Assembly: GCF_020216025.1 (NCBI RefSeq)
Contig: NZ_JAIWNC010000021.1
Span: 62,001 to 126,000, forward strand
From: Jidongwangia harbinensis
GTDB lineage: Bacteria; Actinomycetota; Actinomycetes; Mycobacteriales; Micromonosporaceae
Length of the DNA: 64,000 bases
Direction: 5' to 3'
Below, one piece after another: positions 34,377 through 42,355 of the stretch; positions within the stretch are counted from its first letter, which is position 1, and every line of letters starts with the position of its first letter. The notes under the pieces were generated by a model that worked only from the letters and a program-made list of their open reading frames with translations, searched no databases and was not told where the DNA came from. The position numbers and the translations under genes are program-made.

Positions 34377-35531
34377 CTACCCGGCCATCGCTTCCGCCGA
34401 CTGCGTCTGGGTCAGAGACTGCCTGAACTCCAGGGCTTCCGGCAGATCCTCATACTGCAGAAGGTTCCCCGCCAGCTGCGACAGCAATGCCTTCGCTTGC
34501 GCGGGCGTCGCCGGCCCGGATGTTCGCCGCCCGATAGTCGACGTCCTGGATCGCGGCGTCAATCTGCGCCAGCCGCTCCTGCAACTGTTCAGCACCACCG
34601 GTATCGCCTTTGGCCTGCAACGCGACTAACGCGTTGAGGTAGTGAGCGCGCTCCTTGTCAAGGCGGGCCCGCTCTTTCTCGATCTCCGGATGTCCATCGT
34701 CTTGCCGAGCCGGGCAATCGCGGTCGCCACCTTTCCCAGCCGGTCGACGGCCGAGTCCAGCTTGTATGGCTTCATCCCGCGAACGAGGTTGTCGGCTTCC
34801 GCGTTGTAGGCACGCAGCATCAACTTCGAGAAGTCCCGGATCATCGTTCGGCCCTGCGCCTCCGAGCCGTTGACGGTCCATCCGCGCGCCGCCTGGACCG
34901 CCCCACCGTCGGCCCTCGCCATCCTCTTGATCCGGTCCTGGATGCGCGCCAGAGCCGCCTGGTAGGCAACGGCATCAGACAGCGGATGCCGGTACTCGTA
35001 CACGCCGACTTCCTGCAGAATAGCCGTCTCCTCGGTGACAACTACCTGCTGCCGCACCTGCGCCAGCCGGGTGTGCGCCTCGGCTTCCTGCCGCATCAGC
35101 TCGCCCACTCGCGCCTGCGTCTGCGCAATCTGCTCGGCGAGTTGCGTTTTGCTGCGGGCCGCCTCGTCGGCAGTCTCCTGTCGGACCCGTTCCCGATATC
35201 GCTCCAGTTCCACCGCGGACAACACACCGAGACGCTGCATGTCCGCGTGCAGACCGTTGAGCTCCGCCGTAAGCCGTTCGACCTCGCCGGCAAGTTCCCG
35301 GGCTTTGCCTCTCGCACCGAAGAATCCGATGCCCGACTCCGCCGGAGCGGATCCGGGTGGATCCGGTACCGGGGGCGGAACCACAGGTGGTGCCGGGGTA
35401 TTCATCCCCGGTACCACCGGCGGCAGGGGGGCAGATGAAGCAGGAGCTTCCATCACGTCCGGCACCCAGAATTGCCAGCCCTCCGGCGCCGGCCCCCACA
35501 TCGGATCGGGCTTCCATCCCTCAGGAGGCAC
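34377..35531 (-). pseudogene. DUF4041/GIY-YIG protein, broken and missing its nuclease core
   Basis: Three minus-strand frames collinear with one DUF4041 protein. A (35531 to ~34690): Pro/Trp-rich leader (WKPDPMWGPAPEGW), coiled coil, then DUF4041 to LGKTMDI. B (~34690 to ~34512): EIEKERARLDKERAHYLN, QAKGDTGGAEQLQERL, DVDYRAANIRAG. C (~34512 to 34377): ATPAQAKALLSQLAGNLLQY, LEFRQSL, stop. A/B lacks part of the charged helix; B/C lacks roughly 100 residues, exactly where the T5orf172 GIY-YIG domain would lie. Both joins are out of frame. Family structure is from memory; the frame breaks are seen directly. GTG 35531 is the apparent start. Confidence 0.8.
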
Positions 35532-35662
35532 CCACCCCGCGGGCGGTCTGGGCCAGTTCCGATGACGAGCCAGGGTGCTCCAGACGGTACGGATCGGGTG
35601 ATGCGGGTACGCCTACAAGAATGCGTGGACACGATCTGCTTCCGTCGTCGCAAGGAGAAGGC

Positions 35663-36913
35663 ATGCAGCACCGCATCGGCGAGATCACGCTGACCGTGCT
35701 CGGACCGGACCACCGGCCGCTGGCCGACCGGGTCGTCACGGTCGAGCAGCGGCGCCACGCGTTCGCGTTCGGCAACATCGGTTTTGACTTCGTCCACCTG
35801 GTCGGCGGGCCGAACCCGGCCGAGGAGGGCCGGGAGCAGAACTTCGGCGGCGCGACGGACATCGACCTCGACCAGTTCGCCCGGGACTGGCTGGGTCTGT
35901 TCAACACGGCCACGCTGCCGTTCTACTGGGGCAGCTACGAGCCGACCCGCGGAGCACCCGACACCGCCCGCCTTCTGCGGACGGCACGATGGCTCACCGA
36001 ACGCGGCGTGGTCGTCAAGGGGCATCCGCTGGTGTGGCACACCGTCCAGCCCCGGTGGTTGCTCGGTCTCGAACTGGACGAGGTGGAACGACTGCTCCGG
36101 GAGCGCATCCGGCACCTCGTCGACGGCTTCGCCGGCCTCATCGACACCTGGGACGCGATCAACGAAGCGGTGATCATGCCGGTCTTCGCCAACGGCGACA
36201 ACGCGGTGACTCCGCTGGCCCGCGCCCGCGGGCGGATCGCGATGGTACGGCTGGCGTTCGAGCAGGCGCGGGCGGCCAACCCGGGTGCGACGCTGGTGCT
36301 CAACGACTTCGACCTCAGCTCGGCGTACGAATGCCTGATCGAAGGTGTTCTCGAGGCCGGCATCCCGATCGACGCGATCGGCCTGCAGACCCACATGCAC
36401 AAGGGCTACCGCGGCGAGGAGTACATGAACGCCATGCTGGACCGGTTCGCCCGCTACGGACTGCCGCTGCACCTGACCGAGAGCACGCTGGTCTCCGGGC
36501 ACCTCATGCCCCGTGACATCGAGGACCTCAACGACTACCAGGTTCCCGACTGGCCGACGACGCCCGAGGGCGAGGCACGCCAGGCGGACGAGATCGTCCG
36601 GCACTACCGGTCGCTGGTCGCCCACCCGGCGGTTCAGGCGATCAACTACTGGGGGCTGACGGACCGGGGCTCCTGGCTCGGCGCACCGGTCGGCCTGATC
36701 CGCGCCGACGGCACCCGCAAGCCGTCGTACGACGCCCTGTCCGCCCTGATCAAGGGCGAGTGGTGGCTCCCGCCGACGGAGCAGCGCACCGGCGCCGACG
36801 GGACACTGACGGTACGGGGCTTCCACGGTGACTACGCGGTCGCCGGTGCACCGTTCCGGATCGGCCCGGAGCAGCAGAGCACCACGGTGACCGTCGACCC
36901 GGTGGCGCGGTAG
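35663..36913 (+). CDS. Cytoplasmic glycoside hydrolase family 10 (xylanase-like)
   Basis: 416-aa GH10 enzyme acting on beta-1,4-xylo-oligosaccharides. Family marks: GHPLVWHTVQPRWL (His at -1 subsite), acid/base Glu168 in DAINEAV, LNDFDLSS, GLQTHMHKGY, nucleophile Glu273 in HLTEST, and NYWGLTDRGSWLG. There is no signal peptide: the protein opens MQHRIGEITLTVLG with a short beta domain that replaces one, and a similar beta extension ends it. It therefore probably digests imported oligosaccharides. AAGGAG lies six bases before ATG 35663. A strong terminator follows. Confidence 0.88.
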   Translation: MQHRIGEITLTVLGPDHRPLADRVVTVEQRRHAFAFGNIGFDFVHLVGGPNPAEEGREQNFGGATDIDLDQFARDWLGLFNTATLPFYWGSYEPTRGAPDTARLLRTARWLTERGVVVKGHPLVWHTVQPRWLLGLELDEVERLLRERIRHLVDGFAGLIDTWDAINEAVIMPVFANGDNAVTPLARARGRIAMVRLAFEQARAANPGATLVLNDFDLSSAYECLIEGVLEAGIPIDAIGLQTHMHKGYRGEEYMNAMLDRFARYGLPLHLTESTLVSGHLMPRDIEDLNDYQVPDWPTTPEGEARQADEIVRHYRSLVAHPAVQAINYWGLTDRGSWLGAPVGLIRADGTRKPSYDALSALIKGEWWLPPTEQRTGADGTLTVRGFHGDYAVAGAPFRIGPEQQSTTVTVDPVAR

Positions 36914-36932
36914 CCGGCGGAACGCGGGATCC

Positions 36933-36964
36933 CGGGCGGGCGACGGTTGCGCTTCGCCCGCCCG
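36933..36964 (+). terminator. Terminator after the GH10 gene
   Basis: Perfect 11-bp stem CGGGCGGGCGA / TCGCCCGCCCG with a 10-nt loop, 20 bp after the stop. It also separates the gene from the MMPL operon. Confidence 0.75.
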
Positions 36965-37016
36965 CGATGATTGCATGTGCCGCGGCTGTCCCTCCGGCGC
37001 CGGTCAGGAGGACGTC

Positions 37017-39155
37017 ATGCTCGCCGCGCTAGGTCGTACCGTCTACCTCCGGCGCCACGCCGTCATCGCGGTGTGGGTGGTGGTCGCGCTGGCCGGTGCC
37101 GTGTTCGGTGGCACCGTCTACGATCGCACCCGGTCGATCGACACCCTGCCTCCCGGCGCGCCGTCCACCGTCGCGCAGGACCGTCTGGATGCGCTGTCCC
37201 CCGAGGGCGAACGCCTGGTAGCCGTGATCTCCGGCCGCGATGTCGGCGCGATCGAACTGGTCAACAGCGTCAGCCGGATCGCCTTCGAGATCCGCGACAT
37301 CCCCGGGGTGGCCGAGGTCGAGGACTCCTACACCTCGGCGGCGCGGCAGATCTCCAGCGACAACCGCAGCTCCCTGGTCACGGTGGAGTTCAAGCCGGGC
37401 CTCAGCGACGCCGAGGCGTTGCGGGTCGCCGACCGGGTGAGCGCGGCCCTGCGCCGCATCGACGCCCCCGAGATCCTGATCGGCGGCGAGCTGCGGGCCG
37501 AACAGGAGTTCGGCGACCAGGCCGTCCGGGATGCGGCCGTGGGCGAGTCCGTCGCCCTGGTCTGCGTGGCGCTCCTGCTGATCGTGCTGCTGGGCGGCCT
37601 GGTGGCCGGCCTGCTGCCGTTGGCGGCCGCGCTCGGCGCGGTCGCCGCCACGCTGCTGACGCTGACCGGTCTGGCCCGCCTCCTGCCGGTCAGCGAGTAC
37701 GCGGTCAACGTGGTCACCCTGCTCGGCATCGGGCTGGCGGTCGACTACAGCCTCCTGCTGATCGCCCGGTTCCAGGAGGAACGGGCCGCCGACCCGCGGG
37801 CGCCACTGGCCGACCTGACGGCCCGCACGGTGGCGACCGCCGGCCGGGCGGTGCTGGTCTCCGGCTCCGCCGTCACCGCGGCGCTGGTGGGCCTGTTCGC
37901 CTTCGGGGACCCGCTGCTGTCCGCGATGGCGATGGGCGGAGCGCTGGTCGTCGTTCTGGCGACGGTGACCGGGCTGACGCTCGTACCCGCGTTGATCGGA
38001 ACCGCCCACCGGCGCATCCCGGCGACCGGCGGGTGGCGCCGGACCCGGCGGGTTTCCGGGCCGGGGCCGAACCCCGGCCTGCTGGCGCGGCTCGCCGGGT
38101 TCGCTCAGCGCCGGCCGGGCCCGGTTGCGCTGGCGGCGACGGCCGGGCTGCTGGTGTTGAGCGCGCCGCTGTTCTTCGTGGAGTTCGCCAACTCGGATGT
38201 CCGCGCGCTGCCGCGGAGCAGCGAGGCCCGCCAGACGTACGAGGCGGTGCAGGGCCGGTTCACCGACCCGCCGAAGCAGCCGCTGACCGTGGTGATCGAG
38301 GTGGATCCGGCCGCGCCCGGCCTGACCGACCTGTACGACAGCATGCAGCGGCTACCGGGCGTGTCCGATGTCTACCCGCGATCCAGCCTGCCGCCCGGGG
38401 TGAGCGTCGCCGACGTGGTGCCGAGCGGAACCGAGGACGGCCCGTCGGCCCAGCGACTGGTGGCGAGCCTGCGGGCACTCGACGCGCCCGCCCCGGTGCT
38501 GGTCGCCGGTCCCGCCGCGGAACTGGTCGACGCGAAACGCTCGGTGGCCGAGCGCCTGCCGGTCGCCCTGGCGATCATCGTCGTGGCGACCGGGGCGCTG
38601 CTGTTCGCGCTCACCCGCTCGGTGGTCGTACCCGTCAAGGCCATCGCGATGAACCTGCTGACGCTGCTGGCGACCATGGGGGTGCTGGTCGCGGTCTTCC
38701 AGTGGGGCTGGGGTGCCGGCCTGCTGGGCTTCGACCCGTGGGGTGCGCTCGACCTGACCACCCCGTTGTTGCTGTTCGTCTTCGCGTTCGGCCTCTCGAT
38801 GGACTACGAGGTATTCCTGCTGGCCCGGATCAAGGAAGAATGGGACCGGCGGACGGCCACCGACCGCGCGGCCAACGACCGCGCCGTCCTGGCCGGAATC
38901 ACCGCCACCGGTCCGGTGGTCACCACGGCCGCACTGGCGATCGGCATCGTCTTCCTCGGCTTCGTCCTCGGCGACCTGGTCGCGGTGAAGGAGATCGGTA
39001 TCGGCATGGCCGTGGCGGTCCTGCTGGACGTCACGGTGGTCCGCGGCCTCCTGCTCCCGGCGACGATGTCACTGCTCGGACGCTGGAACTGGTGGCGGCC
39101 GGGCGCCACCACCGGCGCCGAGGCCGGCGAGCCGACCCGTACGCTGGCGCGATGA
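37017..39155 (+). CDS. MMPL/RND-family membrane transporter
   Basis: 712-aa inner-membrane transporter with two MMPL halves. Each half has one N-terminal helix (residues ~15-35; ~375-395), a ~130-residue external domain, and five clustered helices. Family motifs include GIGLAVDYSLLLIARFQEE in the first half and AFGLSMDYEVFLLARIKEEW in the second, whose Asp-Tyr pairs carry protons in homologues. Substrates of this family are lipids, glycolipids or hydrophobic compounds. GGAGG lies six bases before ATG 37017, better than an upstream ATG at 36975. Its stop overlaps the next start (ATGA), coupling it to an NTF2-like protein. Confidence 0.9.
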   Translation: MLAALGRTVYLRRHAVIAVWVVVALAGAVFGGTVYDRTRSIDTLPPGAPSTVAQDRLDALSPEGERLVAVISGRDVGAIELVNSVSRIAFEIRDIPGVAEVEDSYTSAARQISSDNRSSLVTVEFKPGLSDAEALRVADRVSAALRRIDAPEILIGGELRAEQEFGDQAVRDAAVGESVALVCVALLLIVLLGGLVAGLLPLAAALGAVAATLLTLTGLARLLPVSEYAVNVVTLLGIGLAVDYSLLLIARFQEERAADPRAPLADLTARTVATAGRAVLVSGSAVTAALVGLFAFGDPLLSAMAMGGALVVVLATVTGLTLVPALIGTAHRRIPATGGWRRTRRVSGPGPNPGLLARLAGFAQRRPGPVALAATAGLLVLSAPLFFVEFANSDVRALPRSSEARQTYEAVQGRFTDPPKQPLTVVIEVDPAAPGLTDLYDSMQRLPGVSDVYPRSSLPPGVSVADVVPSGTEDGPSAQRLVASLRALDAPAPVLVAGPAAELVDAKRSVAERLPVALAIIVVATGALLFALTRSVVVPVKAIAMNLLTLLATMGVLVAVFQWGWGAGLLGFDPWGALDLTTPLLLFVFAFGLSMDYEVFLLARIKEEWDRRTATDRAANDRAVLAGITATGPVVTTAALAIGIVFLGFVLGDLVAVKEIGIGMAVAVLLDVTVVRGLLLPATMSLLGRWNWWRPGATTGAEAGEPTRTLAR

Positions 39156-39544
39156 TCGATTTTCGCGCCGCGGTCGAGGCACGCGATCCCGACGCCATCG
39201 CCGCGACCCTGGCCGACAACGTGGTGTTCCGCAGCCCGGTGGCGTTCAAGCCCTATCCGGGCAAGGCCATCACCGCGGCGATCCTGCGCGGCGTGCTGCG
39301 GGTGTTCGAGGACTTCCGGTACGTCCGCGAGCTGAGCGGCGACGGCGGCCGCGACCACGCGCTGGTCTTCGCGGCCAGGATCGGCGACGTCGCCGTCGAG
39401 GGCTGCGATTTCGTGCACCTGGACGAGAATGGCCTGATCGACGAGTTCACGGTCATGGTCCGCCCGTTGTCCGCGGCACAGGCGCTGGCCGCCGCGATGG
39501 CCGCCCAGTTCGAACAGATCCAGCGCGAGGCCACCGCCGGCTAA
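39152..39544 (+). CDS. SnoaL/NTF2-like small protein
   Basis: 130 aa with the cone-shaped NTF2 fold: a first helix (RAAVEARDPDAIAATLADN), then the strand pattern VVFRSPVAFKPYPG, a central helix around ITAAILRGVLRVFEDF, and long strands (DHALVFAARIGDVAVEGCDF, IDEFTVMVRP). Such proteins bind or isomerise small hydrophobic molecules. Translationally coupled to the MMPL transporter by an ATGA overlap, so it may handle the same compound, though nothing proves this. Confidence 0.85.
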   Translation: MIDFRAAVEARDPDAIAATLADNVVFRSPVAFKPYPGKAITAAILRGVLRVFEDFRYVRELSGDGGRDHALVFAARIGDVAVEGCDFVHLDENGLIDEFTVMVRPLSAAQALAAAMAAQFEQIQREATAG

Positions 39545-39699
39545 GGCCTGTTTCGGAACCCGGCGGCGCGGCCGGTGACGGTTCCGGTGCCGTGGCGCGT
39601 GACAGCCGGTTCGGCGTGCGAGGCTGGCGGGTACGGCCGCGAAGCGTCGCTCGTGGCGGGTGCGCGGGGCCCGTGCCGGCTGACGGTGGAGGTAGCGCG

Positions 39700-39971
39700 G
39701 TGGAGTTCACACGGCTGGGTCGGACCGGGCTGAGGGTGAGTCGTATCGGGCTCGGGTGCATGAGCTTCGGAGAAGCCGCGGCCGGTATGCACCGGTGGAC
39801 ACTCGACGAGGATGCCGCGGCGCCGTTCTTCCGGCAGGCCGTCTAGCTGGGTGTGACGTTCTGCGACACCGCGAACGCCTGTCGATGAGCGGGACATGAT
39901 CCCGATGTGCCGTGATCAGGGTCGCCGCGCTGGAGGCCCCCTACCGGCCGCAGGACAACTACTGGTGGTGA
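39700..39971 (+). pseudogene. Aldo-keto reductase remnant (both ends, middle lost)
   Basis: GTG 39700 opens a typical aldo-keto reductase N-terminus: EFTRLGRTGLRVSRIGLGCM, SFGEAAAGMHRW and PFFRQAV. An in-frame TAG (39844-39846) then stands where a Glu codon (GAG) is expected, followed by LGVTFCDTANA, the next conserved block. After that the reading jumps to RDMIPMCRDQG (a block from the second half) and, one frame off, to the family C-terminus VAALEAPYRPQDNYWW and stop (39969-39971). About 270 residues are missing. Its tail overlaps the stop of the kinase gene on the other strand. Confidence 0.75.
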
Positions 39972-40653
39972 GCGCGGGCACCCGGCCCGACGGATTCCCA
40001 CACCGGCATCCCGGGCTCGTCGTTGTGCACGATGATGTCGACGTGCTCGGCCGGGCGCACCGTGGCGAAGTAGAACCGTTGGGCGGGGAGGTACCGCTCG
40101 CGCCAGCGCCGTTCGACGGCGGCCCGGGCGGACACCCGGCTCTCCCGGATCACGGCGCGATCCACCGTCTTCTCCGGCGCCGCCGACACGAGGACACGCA
40201 GGTCCCACCGGCCGATCAGTTCCGGGCGCATGAGGAAGACGCCGTCGAAGACCAACACGGCGTCGGCGGCGGCGGTCGTGACCGGCGGGGACGTCGCGGT
40301 GTCCGTGGCGTGGTCGTAGACCGCGGTTCGGTGGCGCCGGTCTCCGCCCGGGCCGAGCGGATCGAGCAGCACCCGGTTCAGCGCGTCGTGGTCATGGGCG
40401 TCGAGGTAGCAGCCTTCGGCCGAGTATTCGCCGCGCGGGTAGCGCTGCGCCCGGGGGACGAGGAAGTCGTCGATCGTCGCGCGGATGACCTCGCGCCCCC
40501 GGGTACGCAGGACGGCGGCCAGCTCGTCGGCCAGGGTGGTCTTGCCCGCGGCGGGCGGTCCGTCGACGGCGACCCGCACCGGATGCGGGACGGTGACCGA
40601 CCCGACCGCCCCGGCCAGGCGGCGAGCACCTCCGCCCGGGTGCCTCGGCCCAT
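39959..40653 (-). CDS. Uridine-kinase-like P-loop kinase, apparent frameshift near the N-terminus
   Basis: P-loop NTPase of the uridine kinase/panthothenate-kinase-like group. Walker A GPPAAGKTTLADEL; DDFLVPRAQRYPRG as the substrate-binding segment; FDGVFLMRPEL as the strand before the lid; ERRWRERYLPAQRFY as the Arg-rich lid. The likely start, ATG 40653 with a GGGGTAGGAC site, reads MGRGTRAEVLAA in one frame. The rest (LAGAVGSVTVPHPVRVAVDG) lies in another, and adding one base near 40618 joins them smoothly. If the indel is real, a GTG at 40579 or ATG 40726 would have to serve and the N-terminus would be altered. The last 13 bp overlap the aldo-keto reductase remnant. Confidence 0.65.
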
Positions 40654-40793
40654 GTCCTACCCCGTTCTGGTCTCGCGCACGATCGGAGCCTAGGCGACAG
40701 CGCGCCCGGATGCTGCCCGCCACCATGCGGCCGGTCGGGGTCCACGGACAGCCGATCGCCTACGTCTCGGCCAGGGCCGCAGCGTCGCCGCGG

Positions 40794-41750
40794 TCAGAAC
40801 GTGGCGATCGGGTTGACCGGGCTACCGGACGTACCGGCGAGGCGGACCGGCGCGACGGCCAGGTGGAAGTCCCACTGGCCCAGCTCGGCGGCCGTCGACG
40901 CGCACGCCTCCAGGTCGCAGTTGTCGAGCATCCACAGCCCCATCGCGACGAGACTCACGGCGTGTACCGGCATCAGCACGTCCGCGTACCCGGACGGTTG
41001 CACGTCCTGTGGGGTGTCCGCGCCGATCAGCGCGACCTCCCGCTCCCGCAGCCACGGCAGGCAGGACGCGTGCCAGCCGGCCTGCGTGAAGCCGCCGGCC
41101 GGGCCGCTCTCGTGCCGGGCACGGCCGTAGCCGGTCCGCAGGAGTACCGCGTCGCCGGGTCGCACCCGCACACCCTGGCGACGCTCGGCCTCCTCGAGAT
41201 CGTCGGGGAACACGCCTTGCCCGGGCTCCAGCCACGGCACGTCGCGGACCCGGGCGATGTCCAGCAGAACACCGCGGGTGACGATGCCGTTCGCCGCGGC
41301 CGTGACGGCGGCCCACGCCGAGCCGGTGCCGGCGCCGACCGACGAGTGCGACCGCCCGTTGTACATCGTGCCGTCCCAGAAGATGTGGCAGGGCGAGTCG
41401 AGGTGGGTGACGGTGTTGCCGTGGAACGTGATGCCGAGCCGCTCGGACGAGAAGCCCCAGCGCCGGTCGGCGTGGAACCCGGGCACCGGCATGTTCTCCC
41501 CGCCCGGCATGTCGGCCGCGCACGGGCACGTCGTCGTCGACCGCTCCATGTCCCGCGGTACGGCGACCTCCCAGGCGCACGACACGCCCCTGCCGTGCCG
41601 CACGGCCCGGGCCGCCGCCAGCCGGACGTCGTCGGTGATGTGGTTCAGCGTCCCGAGTTCGTCGTCGTCGCCCCACCGGCCCCAGTTCGACAGCGTCCGG
41701 AAATACCCGAGCACGTCGTCCTGCGTCGGCATCGCCCGCCCCGCCGTCAT
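40794..41750 (-). CDS. Cyclase-family metal hydrolase (kynurenine formamidase-like)
   Basis: 318-aa member of the cyclase/KynB superfamily. Metal motif HGNTVTHLDSPCHIFWDG (~residues 103-120), a variant of HxGTHxDxPxH; an upstream NWGRWGDDDELGTLNHIT and downstream LIGADTPQ, PVHAVSLVAMG are typical of the longer subgroup that hydrolyses amides or lactones. ATG 41750 or 41732 (MPTQDD) may be the start; the GGAGG lies 13 bases before the former. Cytosolic, apparently monocistronic. True substrate unknown. Confidence 0.83.
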   Translation of the reverse strand: MTAGRAMPTQDDVLGYFRTLSNWGRWGDDDELGTLNHITDDVRLAAARAVRHGRGVSCAWEVAVPRDMERSTTTCPCAADMPGGENMPVPGFHADRRWGFSSERLGITFHGNTVTHLDSPCHIFWDGTMYNGRSHSSVGAGTGSAWAAVTAAANGIVTRGVLLDIARVRDVPWLEPGQGVFPDDLEEAERRQGVRVRPGDAVLLRTGYGRARHESGPAGGFTQAGWHASCLPWLREREVALIGADTPQDVQPSGYADVLMPVHAVSLVAMGLWMLDNCDLEACASTAAELGQWDFHLAVAPVRLAGTSGSPVNPIATF

Positions 41751-42052
41751 CCCAGCATCGACTCCTCCGGTCCCGCGGTCGAGGCGCCGCGCGCGACGTG
41801 ACCTGGCAGGACGCTACCTCACCGGGCCGGCGCGCGGCGGCGCCGGCAGTCACTCGGTCGTGGCCGACGACGTCCGGGTCCCGTTCGCGCGCATCGCGCC
41901 GGCGGGCAAGTCCATGACCCGCCCGACCTCAGGACTGGCGGAGGCGACCATGCTGGCGCGGGCCGGAACGATCGACGCGAACGGGCTACGGGCGCTCACT
42001 CACCGGCGTGGCCTGAGGGCCCACCTGGTGCGCCTGATCGTCGTGGGCCCGG
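41751..42052. other. Intergenic, 302 bp, no gene recognised
   Basis: Between the cyclase start and a small membrane-protein stop. The plus strand can be read as VADDVRVPFARIAPAGKSMT, then SGLAEATMLARAGTIDANGL, which looks protein-like, but I cannot match it to a family. There is no start with a ribosome site. It may be a gene fragment. Confidence 0.3.
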
Positions 42053-42256
42053 TCAGCGGCGATCGACGAGCGCGGCCTCCAGCCGCAGCCCGAGCCCGGT
42101 GATCACCAGAAGACCCGCGACGACGTAGCCCTCGGCGGGCGTGTCGTCGGCAACCAGCCCGAAGACCGCGACCAGGAGGCCGACCACCACGGCGATGGTG
42201 CCCAGTATCCGCGCCGCATAGACCCGTCGTCCCCGATCGTCCACGGCGAAGACCAT
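42053..42256 (-). CDS. Small two-helix membrane protein
   Basis: 67 aa. A cytosolic charged start (FAVDDRGRRVYAAR) is followed by two hydrophobic helices (~16-36 and ~44-60) joined by a short acidic loop (DDTPAEG), then a basic tail (LVDRR). No motif recognised. ATG 42256 lacks a ribosome site. It lies 99 bp downstream of the WD40 gene on the same strand and may be cotranscribed with it. Confidence 0.5.
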   Translation of the reverse strand: MVFAVDDRGRRVYAARILGTIAVVVGLLVAVFGLVADDTPAEGYVVAGLLVITGLGLRLEAALVDRR

Positions 42257-42355
42257 ACGGTGCCGATCCGCCCGGCACAGTCCCCTGTCGAGGGCGGCGC
42301 GGAGCCGTGGACCGTCGAAGCTCGTCGGTGGTGGAGCCGATCGGATGCCGGCGGG

